Assembly: GCF_000003855.2 (NCBI RefSeq)
Contig: NW_003101669.1
Location: forward strand, 613,740 to 677,739
DNA: 64,000 bases
Source: Blastomyces gilchristii SLH14081
Lineage: Eukaryota; Ascomycota; Eurotiomycetes; Onygenales; Ajellomycetaceae
Reading direction: 5' to 3'
The notes below the pieces were generated by a model that saw nothing but the letters and a program-made list of their open reading frames with translations, did not search any database and was not told the DNA's origin. This document shows, in pieces, positions 1-9,738 of the stretch (position 1 is the first letter of the stretch; each line of letters begins with the position of its first letter). The position numbers and the translations under genes were made by a program.

Positions 1-321
1 TGTGACACTGTGACTAGACTCATGTTTGAGAGTTCTCTTATATTGTCAATAGATATATCATTCATTGAATGTGTAATATCTGTGAAATCAGAAGAAGTGT
101 AATTATATGAATATCTTATATGTCTAAGATGTCAGAACTCTCAGATCTTTTACTGATATTCTCTTATAAAATCTTATTATGTGATGAAGCTTCAGAGCAG
201 AAGAATAGAAATTTCATGAGTTTTTCAGCTGAGAATCAGTGACTGAGAATCAGAGCTTTTGATAGAACCTATGAAGTGTAATGAAATAGTCTATATAATT
301 AATCGGGTGCAGCCCGCCACA
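1..321 (-). mobile_element. G1 Gypsy 5' end fragment (leader plus truncated LTR), reversed
   Basis: The reverse complement matches the G1 5' region seen intact at 26035-26680. The LTR start (TGTGGCGGGCTGC) ends here at 321. The segment at about 1-175 matches the untranslated leader downstream of the 5' LTR. About half of the LTR is missing between them, so this is an internally deleted copy whose body runs off the left edge. No coding sequence is present. The assignment rests on visible similarity to G1-A and G1-B. Confidence 0.75.
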
Positions 322-592
322 CTCAGATTTCTACTAAGATAAAAATATATACTCTTTAGAGAATAATATAAAGTTTCTTTTAGAGAGTGAGATTAGATTA
401 GTATTAGTATAAGTATAAAAGATTATATTAGTTCATTAATAGAGCTCAACTGATTCAACTTATAATCAGATTAAGTGATTTAAATTATAATATAATAGAA
501 CTGAAGTAGTAACTAGTTAGTAATATTATATAGATAGTTTTTTAAAGAAGTTGTATAAGTAAGCTTAACTATCTTGCTTAAATAGTGAGCTC
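322..592. other. Unassigned AT-rich flank left of G2-A
   Basis: AT-rich sequence between the G1 fragment and the G2-A insertion. It continues at 8789 once G2-A is removed. I see no reading frame, repeat or structural RNA in it and could not match it to another element in the window. Confidence 0.5.
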
Positions 593-596
593 ATGA
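593..596. repeat. Left target-site duplication of G2-A (ATGA)
   Basis: ATGA directly precedes the left LTR and recurs at 8785-8788 directly after the right LTR. This is a perfect 4-bp duplication. Confidence 0.8.
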
Positions 597-763
597 TGTG
601 GTTCGGAAGAACGTACAACTGTCAGATAATAACACGGCCGCTCCCGAACTTGCTTACGAATGTAAAGGAGCCATAGCAGCCATCAATTAATTTAGTGTAC
701 AATATATAAGAAGCCAGTGTACGCCTGTAATTGTACACTGACTCAAGCAACCTTTGAATCACA
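597..763 (+). repeat. G2-A left (5') LTR, 167 bp
   Basis: Starts TGTGGTTCGG and ends TGAATCACA. It is nearly identical to 8620-8784 and to the reversed LTRs of G2-B at 50347-50513 and 58374-58540. It keeps CG dinucleotides (for example CGGCCGCTCCCGAAC) that the internal region has lost. It contains an inverted repeat, GTTCGGAAG versus CTTCCGAAC, near its start, partly mutated in some copies. Confidence 0.92.
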
Positions 764-2585
764 TCTGATAGCATGTCTAAAAACTGGTGTGAAGTGCAGA
801 CTTCTTCAGAGTGTGATAATTCCATCTACAAAGTAATTCATAGTTATCATATCAGAGTGATTCTAGAACATCTCAAAAGATAGTATATAATAAGCAATAA
901 GTGAAAGAGCATTCAATTGATACTGCTTCACTTATTAGAGGAAAACTTCACACTCAGATAAATGCCATGTATGATATATGAACAGATGAGATGTGAGAAA
1001 GAGAATGAGAGCAGTGAATCAGATTCAAAGAAGTTCACTCTCTACTCAAAAGAAGAATAAAAAGAGAGAGAAGTGATTATCATCAGAGTCATACAATGAT
1101 AACAGAAATCATATAATAAGATAGTGATATAATAATAGATATTATACAATCAACAAGAAATCACTGAAATGAATATCTTCTCTAGTTAATACAAATAACA
1201 CTCTTCTCTGCTATCTGAATCAGAAGATATATAGAATCTCTCAGAGAGTTTACTCAAAACAGTAAGAAAAGCAGCTGAAATCACTGAATCAGAATTGAAG
1301 CTCTGTACATATACAAGAATTCTAAACAAGATCAAGGCCTTGTATACACAGTGACAGACTGAGACAGAAGTTAAATAACAATTGATATTCACTGTGAATC
1401 AAGTATTCACTATGAAGAGCTTCACTGATGCAATTATCATCATTAATAAGAATAGAGAAAACTAGATCTTAGGTCTGCAGCAGAAGATTAAATATTTATA
1501 CAGACAGATGACTACACTGAATCTGAAGATTTCATCATAATCATTCACAATCTCTTTAGAAGCATACACATCATCAGAGATCACTGTGCAGAATGAGAAT
1601 CTGAGCATGAGATATATCAAGCTGAGAGATCTGTCAGAGTTATCAAGCTTTAATAGCAACTGATAAAATGATGCTGTAATCAGCTGGCTAAGTCAGATGT
1701 GATTATATTATCAGATTAAACATGAATTTACACACAGACAGCTAACAGAATTTCAACAAGTCTTAAGATCTGCTACATTTCTACACAGAAAAGTGAAGTC
1801 ATTATAAATAACTGATAAAAAGATGAATCTCACAGACTCAGAGTGATATTCATTCTTATAAATATGAAATGAGTTTTTCAAATGAATCTTACACAACTTT
1901 GAGAAAGTGAATATATAAGATAAGTATTATAAATGCTTCACTGAGTGTAGATAAGTGAGTGATCTTACATCATACTTTATACACTTCAGTTTACACTATC
2001 TCACATTGAATAAAGAGCTTTTAACATCTTTCTATTTACAGATCTTCATTCATAATCTTATATCTGAGTTGAGAGCAGAATAAAAATGCTTAATCTCACA
2101 GTCAGTCATAGTAAAGAAAGTATATAACATTCTCATTGAACAGAAATAAGTGAGTCAATTGTAACAGAAAATACTGCAATCAAGTATATCTCAGTAAAGA
2201 ACAGATAATCAGACTTCTATAATATAAGTCACATACTTGAATGTGATGAATCTAGATCTGAATATCATTGCTAAAGTACTGAATTCTCTGAAAAAGAGAT
2301 TCTCTGAGTGAAAATCTTGATATTATAAGCATTGAGCTTACTTCAACTGCAGATGTCAAAATCATGATGTAAAAGATTACACACAGTGTGCACAGTTAAG
2401 AAAAGCAAGAGTGTTAAAAAACTAGCAGAATCAGTGAGCTTGAAGACACTCACTGATATTCTATGAAAAGTCTTCAAAGTGAAAGAGATGTCTGTATTAG
2501 ATGACTCTCTGAATTCTGTGAATATCAAGAGAAAGCAGGCTCTTAAATAAGGTGTGAGTGAGAATGATGAAGCAGACACTCATCT
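764..2585 (+). pseudogene. gag: G2-A leader and gag remnant with a CCHC zinc knuckle
   Basis: The region between the left LTR and protease, where gag lies in Gypsy elements. The frame is broken throughout and no start can be chosen. At about 2339-2380 a translation reads Y-F-N-C, four residues, H, four residues, Y. This is the CX2CX4HX4C nucleocapsid knuckle with its first and last cysteines changed to tyrosine, as G-to-A in TGC/TGT would give. The capsid part is not recognisable to me. Minus-strand open frames here are shadows. The matching region in G2-B is about 56550-58373. Confidence 0.6.
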
Positions 2586-5500
2586 CAATATCTTGAGACC
2601 TGAAATGTTAATGTATAAGAGACACTTGAATAAGAATTAAGAGATGACTGTAAAAGTGTTAACAGATACAGAAGCTTCTATATAATATATTAATAATTAT
2701 ATAATCTGAAGACTGAAAGAGATCTACTAAGTGAAGAATCTTCAATATATAAGATTATCTGATAACTAATATTTGATATCATCTGCAAGAGTAAGAGTTC
2801 TCTTGTACTTCAGAGAATGATCTTGCTATATTTGAGCATGAGAGCTGCAGAACATGAAATATAATCTTATTCTCAGACTTGATTAATTTCAAAGATTCAA
2901 TCTGCAGATTCAATGATGTACATGTTATATACAGTTAACTGATAGAAAGAAAACAGTTCATACAATTCTATCAACTGATATGAGAAGGACATTTCACATC
3001 TCTGATATAGAAGGATTAAATCTGCTTACACATCAATGAGCAAAGAGAATAATTTACAAGATCTCATTCAAAAGCATTCTGTATATCATACAGAACTCAG
3101 AAGCAGAGAAGATCAAGATAAAGAATATACAGAAGAATAAGTATATGAAGAAGCTTCTAAAGAAGTATGAAAAGATCTTCTGAACAGATCTTTCACTGAA
3201 ATTACTGCTGAAATGAGAATTTGTATATGAGATTGATACAGAGAATATAAAATCAGTCAATCAGAATGCATACTCTCTGTCACAAATACATCTCAAAGAA
3301 CAGAAGTATCAGATCACAGACCTTCTAGAACACAATCTTATATAACTCTTATCAAGTGTGTAAGGCTTTTCAGTTCTATTTATAAAAAAGGTGAGTGAGA
3401 AGTGATGAATGTGTATCAATTATCAAACACTTAATAAGCTTATGATCAAGAATGAATATTCCCTATCACAGATTTCAATAGTTGAATACAGTTGAAAACA
3501 TCTGATATCTATTAAAAATCAATCTTCTCTCAGAATACTGATAGATTTATATAGATAAACTGTTAGTTACATGAACTATGTTTAATACATAATGAGAGAA
3601 GTTTAAATTCCTGATAATATCATTTAGTCTAATAAATACACTCATCATCTTTCAAATAATGATGAATACAATTCTTCATAAATAGAATGAAATCTTATAT
3701 CTTATATATCTCAATGATATTCTAGTCTTTTCAAACTTATATAATAAATATCTGAAGCATCTTAATAAAGTGCTTACAACTCTGACAGAGTATAAGCTCT
3801 ATACTAAATCAATAAAATATGTGTTTGAAATAGAAGAGTTAGAGTTTATAGAATATATAGTAAATAATGACTGTATACATCTCATCTCAGAGAAATTGAA
3901 TGTTATAGTGAATTGACTGCAGCTGAGAAATATACATTATATACAACAGTTTCTTAAATTATTCTTATATTACTGTAGATTCATCAAGGATTTCACATGA
4001 ATATCTGCATCACTCTCAGATCTCTTAAAGAGAAATAAATATAAATCTGCAAAAGAAGAAGTTTCATTCAATTATCTGAAATATCATATACAAAGAGGCT
4101 TTTCTCACACTGAGAGAACATGTAATAATATTCTCAGTACTTATTCAATCAGATTATGATAAACTGTTCTACATTGAGATGAACACATCTGAATAAGCTA
4201 TCAAAGACACTTTTCTACAGATGAGTAAGAATGATAAGCTGCACTCAGTGATGTACAATGATAGAAAACTATCAGACACTGAGCTCAATTACTCAGTGTA
4301 TAAAAAGGAATTGCTAGTAATTAAGTACACACTGATATTATGAAATAGAGATATCAATAACAGATATATAACAACAGTGATCACAGATCACAAAAGTTTC
4401 ATCTATCTATAATTGATAATAAAACCATTCAAATGCTTAGCATATTGAATCTCAGAGTTTCAAGCATATAATCTTAATATCAAATACTGAAAGAGGTTAA
4501 ACACTGTAATATCTGATACAATCAGTTATAGATCTGATTTCATGAATAAGAGTTCTGTGAATCAGATATAAGAGAAGTTCATATTAAATACACTGAGAGA
4601 ATGCAAGAAATCAGAATGAGTGAACATAATGATCTCTCACTTAGAGAATGACAAGATATCAAATGATAAGTGTCTTATAAAAGTAGTAGAAGAGATGCTT
4701 CTGAACTTCAAGCTGAGGAAATTGAAAAACAATGTTATACTTTATTATAATCTAGAATATGTAAAAGCTTTCTATCTAGAATATTCATTTAAACATGACT
4801 TGATAACTCACATACACAAGGAATTTAGTCACTTAGAAAGCTCTGAACTTATAAGTGTACTTAAATCAAGAGTATACTGATCAAGCATGATCAAGAACAT
4901 TCAGATGTACACTCATAAGTATCTCAATTGTCAGATTATGAAAGAATCTAAGAAAGAGTTAGAATATGAGAAAGTATAATATCAGATGAAGTGTACAATA
5001 TAATCATTCAAATAATAAGAGATGAATCTTATAGACATACTATCACAGATATCAAATGAAAATCAATGAATAATCACTACTATTGATTACACTACTGACT
5101 GATCAGTTATAAAAGCAGTTTCAGAGATAATAGAGAAGATAGTAACAAAGTTTCTACACAATGAGATCTATATTAACTATGAAATACTGTGTGAGATTCT
5201 AACTAATAACAGTGTGAATCTCATAGAAGAAGCAGTGAGACATTTCATGAGTCAGTTATAAACAAGATATTATAGAATAATATCATATCATTCACAGATA
5301 AACAGAAAAGTGAAACACTTAAATGAACTCTTGAGCAACATGCTAATGAAATATCTAGTGAGTAAGTCTATAAGATTATGAGATGAATATCTCAGTCAGA
5401 TGCTATTAGTCACACAAATTCAGCAGCATGCAGTCTTCAAGTGTTCATCATTCTATCTNNNNNNNNNNNNNNNNNNNNNNNNNNNNNNNNNNNNNNNNNN

Positions 5501-6075
5501 NNNNNNNNNNNNNNNNNNNNNNNNNNNNNNNNNNNNNNNNNNNNNNNNNNNNNNNNNNNNNNNNNNNNNNNNNNNNNNNNNNNNNNNNNNNNNNNNNNNN
5601 NNNNNNNNNTCATCAAAAAAAATACAGACTTACTAGTTAAGAAATCAAGTCTCAAGATGAGAATGTGAATTCTTATACATAATGAGAGCTCTGAGAAGTT
5701 TCAATCTAGATGATTTGAACTCTATAAAATACTCAAATCACATTCTCTGAGAATATACACATTGAAAGAATCAGAGGGACCGATCTTACACAATTTAATA
5801 AATAATTCATATCTTATAAAGATAAAGATGCAAGATCTGAGTGAATTATAATTATTCACAGCACTCTCATCAGTGTTGAAGAAGAAGAAACTTATAATTA
5901 AAAAGTCTCATGAAGTAAGAGAAATCATAGATGCTTACAAATCAGATGATCTTACTTATTTCAATCTTTTCATAATTATAAGAAAAGAATGAGAAGAAAT
6001 GAAGAAATCAGATGAACATCACATTTTAATAAGTAATGAGACTGTAGCTGATCATACAATAACACACTGTAGATA
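2586..6075 (+). pseudogene. pol: G2-A pol remnant: protease, RT, RNase H, integrase
   Basis: The domain order is readable despite many stops. An aspartic protease motif, LTDTEAS, lies near 2660. Reverse transcriptase runs about 3370-3900, with the catalytic box as YLNDILVFS near 3700 (first catalytic Asp changed to Asn). RNase H runs about 4140-4500, with RKLSDTELNY and VITDHKS. The integrase zinc-binding region is at 4780-4950 and the core at about 5050-5460. The integrase triad is damaged: the first Asp is kept (TTIDYTTDW), the second reads TNNS, and the Glu is Lys in KVKHLNE. After the gap a GPY-type module follows at about 5650-5840. The longest open stretch is 4620-4880. The element is inactive. 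Confidence 0.88.
5459..5609. other. Assembly gap, 151 N
   Basis: A run of N inside the integrase region of G2-A. The matching interval in the sister copy G2-B, roughly 53511-53670 on the minus strand, is about 160 bp, so the gap length is plausible. Open frames that cross the gap are meaningless. Confidence 0.97.
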
Positions 6076-8619
6076 GCAGATGCAACACAGTAAAGAGCAG
6101 TCTCAAAGCAGCAGACTTATATATAAGTCAGATCACAGAAGAAAAAGAAATTCAGAGTTAAATTCAACTGTTTATATCAGTTCAATTGCAGAGATAACAG
6201 AGAATAAAGCATCTGAAACATTCACAGACATGTGAGATCAAGTCATCTCAATCTCTGAGAACACTCAGAGATTGAGTAAGATTAGTTTCAATGAGCTGTT
6301 CACTGTAGTGATCTGAGTGAGTGAAGAGAGACAGTATAATATATGAGAAAGAATTATAAAAGATGAAAGCTGCTGAATCTAGTCACTGAACACTGTATTA
6401 TATAGAGATTATATAAGAGTAGTAACTAGCAGATAAAGAAAAAGTGTAAGAAAGAAAAGAAATAATGAATTGATTATCAACTGTAAAAGTCAGCTGTAAA
6501 AAGATAAATATTATTATACACATCTCATTCATTTTCATACATCACATGTTAATTCATTTCCAACATCATATCATCTGAAAAACAATAAAAAAATAAGAAA
6601 ATCTCAAAACTCAAGATCTGTAAGAGATTTGAGAGCTGTAAGTCACTCTTGTAACAATGCTGTACATGTCTCTGATTTCTCTACTGCTCTATGTACAACA
6701 TTAATATTATTTATCACAAGATTGACTGGAATGCTAATATAGAAATGTGTATATGTGTGTGTAGAAAAATTAAAGAAGAGCATGAAATCTGCAGAATTAG
6801 AAGCCAGAATAGAGAAGACAGAGATAGAAGAAATGAAAGAAGAAGAAGACACAGAATCAGATAAATAACAGTGAGAGTCACTCAAAGCTGAATACTTATA
6901 ATTCAGTGTACACATAATCTTTCTCACAGAGAAGAGAGAGAAAGCACTGAGAGAAGATTAAGAGTGAAAGAAAGTAGTCTCAGCAGTGTTATCATCTTCA
7001 ATTAAAATAATCTCTAGCATCAGAGCAACTAAGAACTATTATTAGTATATAAAACTGTAAAAAGCAGAGATAACAATTATCAAATGAATACTCACTGATC
7101 TTAGAATTGTATATGTAATTTCAACATGTATAAGACTTCTTAGAAAGAGAGAGAGAGACACAGAGAAATGCAGAAAGCAGAACACAGTGTGTGAACAGCT
7201 CATTCTCACAATAACATCTCAGACAAGGCATATAAGTCTTATATCTGTGAGTGTAAAAGAGTACAACATCTGTATTCTTATTTCTGAAAACACAGATATT
7301 CTTCATCTGCATTATAAAGTCAGATAATAAATATTAGAGAATAGACTGATACAGATCAATCATTCTAAAAGTATTCATTAGAGCAGATATATCTATAATA
7401 TTGAATTTAATAGTTATAAAAAAATTTCTTGATATCTGTGAATATCATGACTTCATGTATAATAAAACTCATAACAATTTTTTCTAAGAATAGAAAAATC
7501 AGTATCAGAAAGAGAAGAGAAAAAAAGAAAGACTTATAATTTTAACACTGTTAAGAAGAGAGATGATTCTTCAGTATAAATGAATAATTGCTTCATCATG
7601 AATATTTAAAATAAATATAATAATCAGTATCTGTAACTGAGCTTCAGACAGTTATATTATACACAGTCTTCATATAATAAATTATTCTAGAAGTCAGTAA
7701 GAAGGATGAGAGTGTATATACTAATAGATATAATTCATTAAGTCTATATAATATCTTCTTGAAACAGGGAGAGCTGATAATGAAAGCAGAGATAGCAGAA
7801 GCAGAGAGAGTAGAAGTAGTAGAAGTGAGAGTTGCAGAAACAGAGATAGTGAGAGAGAGAGAATCAGACACAGAGACAGATGTAAGAGATTGAGAGAGAG
7901 TAATAGAGAAAGAAACAGAGAGAGTAGAGAGAGATATGAGAGACTCAGTTATATATAACACAGACAATTTCTTCATTATTATATTCTTCAAGTTTTCAAT
8001 TAATAATTCAACATTGAGATATTCATTATCATCAGTGAACACAGATCTATCAACATGTGAAGATTCTATATAAATTAAAACAAAATATCAGTATCTGTGT
8101 TCATGTAAAACATGATCAGATACTCATTAGAACAAGAAGATCAAGAGTGTATAAGAAGATGAAGAAGATGTGTTATTTATAATAGTATATTCTGATAATC
8201 ATTAGAAGATAAACAAGTTCTGATCATATTTCATAATGTGTTATACTTACTGCTAATGAACTGCTCAGTATGAGTACTATGAGAATGCTTATTATGAAAA
8301 TAGAAGGCTATTATCAGAAATACATACAATGTGATAGATGAATAACAGATAGAAGATGTTAAACAGAAGAAGAGACAGAAATCTTGAATGAGATGATAAT
8401 GTTCATGATGACAATGATAAAGAAAATGATTGAAGAATGAGAAAAGTTAGTGAATGAGTGATATAATATAGTGAAAGTTTCTTGATGAGAGTGTATATGA
8501 GATGCTAGCTGAATCAGGAATAGATTACATGATTATGAAAATTAGTGACATGCTAATCTGCATGAAGCTAGAGTGGATAACATAGTCACATAGGTGTGAC
8601 CAAATCTGATAAGAGAGAA
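6076..8619. other. G2-A post-pol region with antisense open frame
   Basis: About 2.5 kb between the end of pol and the right LTR, unusually long for a simple Gypsy element and conserved in G2-B (50514-53060). The sense strand is rich in Arg/Glu/Ser-type codons around 6780-6930 and 7790-7930. On the antisense strand an open frame at 7644-8042 (132 codons) aligns with the 149-codon frame at 51024-51473 in G2-B. It is Ser/Thr-rich in the middle and hydrophobic at the C-terminus. A second antisense frame lies at 6643-6927. I do not recognise the product. Confidence 0.5.
7644..8042 (-). CDS. Antisense hypothetical frame in G2-A, conserved in G2-B
   Basis: A 132-codon open frame on the strand opposite to gag-pol. 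The sister frame in G2-B (51024-51473, plus strand) keeps the same reading over most of its length. Both have a near-identical N-terminal stretch around NLKNIIMKKL, a Ser/Thr-rich middle, and a C-terminal hydrophobic segment around SRIIYY. This looks like a small membrane-type or low-complexity product. However, it may be open only because the mutation process seldom creates stops on this strand. No family is recognised, and whether it was ever expressed is unknown. Confidence 0.3.
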   Translation of the reverse strand: MFTDDNEYLNVELLIENLKNIIMKKLSVLYITESLISLSTLSVSFSITLSQSLTSVSVSDSLSLTISVSATLTSTTSTLSASAISAFIISSPCFKKILYRLNELYLLVYTLSSFLLTSRIIYYMKTVYNITV

Positions 8620-8784
8620 TGTAATTTGAAAGAACATACAACTGTCAGATAATAACACGGCCGCTCCCGAACTTGCTTACAAATGTAAAGGGGCCATAGC
8701 GGCCATCAATTAATTTAGTGTATGATATAAGAAGCCGGCGTACACCTGTAATTGTACGCTGGCTCAAGCAACCTTTGAATCACA
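8620..8784 (+). repeat. G2-A right (3') LTR, 165 bp
   Basis: Direct repeat of 597-763, starting TGTAATTTGAAAG and ending GAATCACA. It is followed by the 4-bp duplication ATGA (8785-8788). Differences from the left LTR are mostly C/T and G/A. Confidence 0.92.
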
Positions 8785-8788
8785 ATGA

Positions 8789-9227
8789 GCTACAGAGTTA
8801 TTATGAGAATATCATAGATATAGTACTTAGTATGCTAAGAAGATTGTATGAGAAATGCAGTAACTCTTGTATATATTATCAGTAGAAGAAAAATAAATCA
8901 CTGACTTTTTTTAATAAGAAGTCAGTATCTAGCTATTCTATATAAATAATGAGTGAATATCTCTCTTCTATTCTATAAGTGAGAATAGCTGAAGTGATAT
9001 CTCAGCAGTGTCTTACTATTGTAAGAGAAGTAATCTGCTGACCTTATATAGAAGTGAGATTCTTATATTTATTAATTAAATCTCTCTATATTGCATCTGA
9101 ATGATATCATAGAGCGGTTGAAAACTGGTTCAAACAGTCTGTAGAATGAATAGAATCATTCACAGAGAAGTAATAAGCCGTGTGAAACCGTAACAGAGTC
9201 TTAGCGCGGCTGGGAGCGTGACAGAAG
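8789..9227. other. Unassigned tract right of G2-A, with a less-mutated end
   Basis: Continues the sequence interrupted at 596. Up to about 9100 it is AT-rich with no recognisable content. The last ~115 bp (about 9110-9227) still hold CG and GG dinucleotides, for example GAGCGGTTG, AACTGGTTC, GCGCGGCTGGGAGCG. They look like the end of an unidentified element or a non-repeated sequence. The tract stops sharply where G1 leader sequence begins at 9228. Confidence 0.45.
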
Positions 9228-9738
9228 TGTAATTATATAAATATTTTATATATCTAAGATGTCAGAACTCTCAGATTCTTTACTAATATTTTCTTTGTAA
9301 GATCTTATTACCGAGTCAGAGCAGCTGATAAGTAAGCTTTTATCTATCTAGTAGAGACTCAGTGTTCATCTAGCTGATTATTTATTTCTTTATTATTACA
9401 TTTTATTACATATTCAGATATTTTTTTAATAATTAAGCATTTTTAATGAGAAGATAATGAACATTTTTCAAGTGTAATAAGCCTACACTGAATAGATCAG
9501 TATTAAGATATAGATCTTATATAACAAAAGTGAAAAATATTAGAGAAGAAAAAAGAGAAAGTGTGAGAATCAGTGATTGAAGCAGATGTTTATATATGTA
9601 TAAGATGAAGCTTCAGAGCTGCAGAATAAAAACTTTGTGAGTTCTTCAGCTGAGAATCAGTGACTGAGAATCAGAGCTTTCAGCAGAAATCTATAAAGTG
9701 TAATGAAATGATCTATCAATTAAGTGTAGTCTGCTACA
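9228..9738 (-). mobile_element. G1 Gypsy 5' end (leader plus LTR), reversed
   Basis: The reverse complement gives a G1 LTR at 9473-9738 (266 bp, shorter than the usual 309), preceded on its left by leader sequence at 9228-9472. The LTR's outer end abuts G1-C pol sequence at 9739. That point corresponds to about position 31085 of G1-A, not to the element's natural 3' end. So this is either a second G1 inserted into G1-C or a recombinant junction. The leader is cut off at 9228. Confidence 0.75.

Larger units (their letters stand above)
597..8784 (+). mobile_element. G2-A, Ty3/Gypsy LTR retrotransposon (8.19 kb, degraded)
   Basis: A complete but dead element: LTRs at 597-763 and 8620-8784, a 4-bp target duplication (ATGA), and gag, protease, reverse transcriptase, RNase H and integrase in that order on the plus strand. 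About 2.5 kb follows pol before the right LTR. A sister copy, G2-B, lies reversed at 50347-58540 and has almost the same length (8194 bp). Every frame is interrupted by stops of the kind made by C-to-T change. There is a 151-bp run of N inside integrase. No TGG-type tRNA primer site is obvious after the left LTR. Confidence 0.92.

Noticed and set aside
5400..5668. Four open frames across the N run
   Set aside because: They exist only because N was translated as X. The real context is G2-A integrase on the plus strand.
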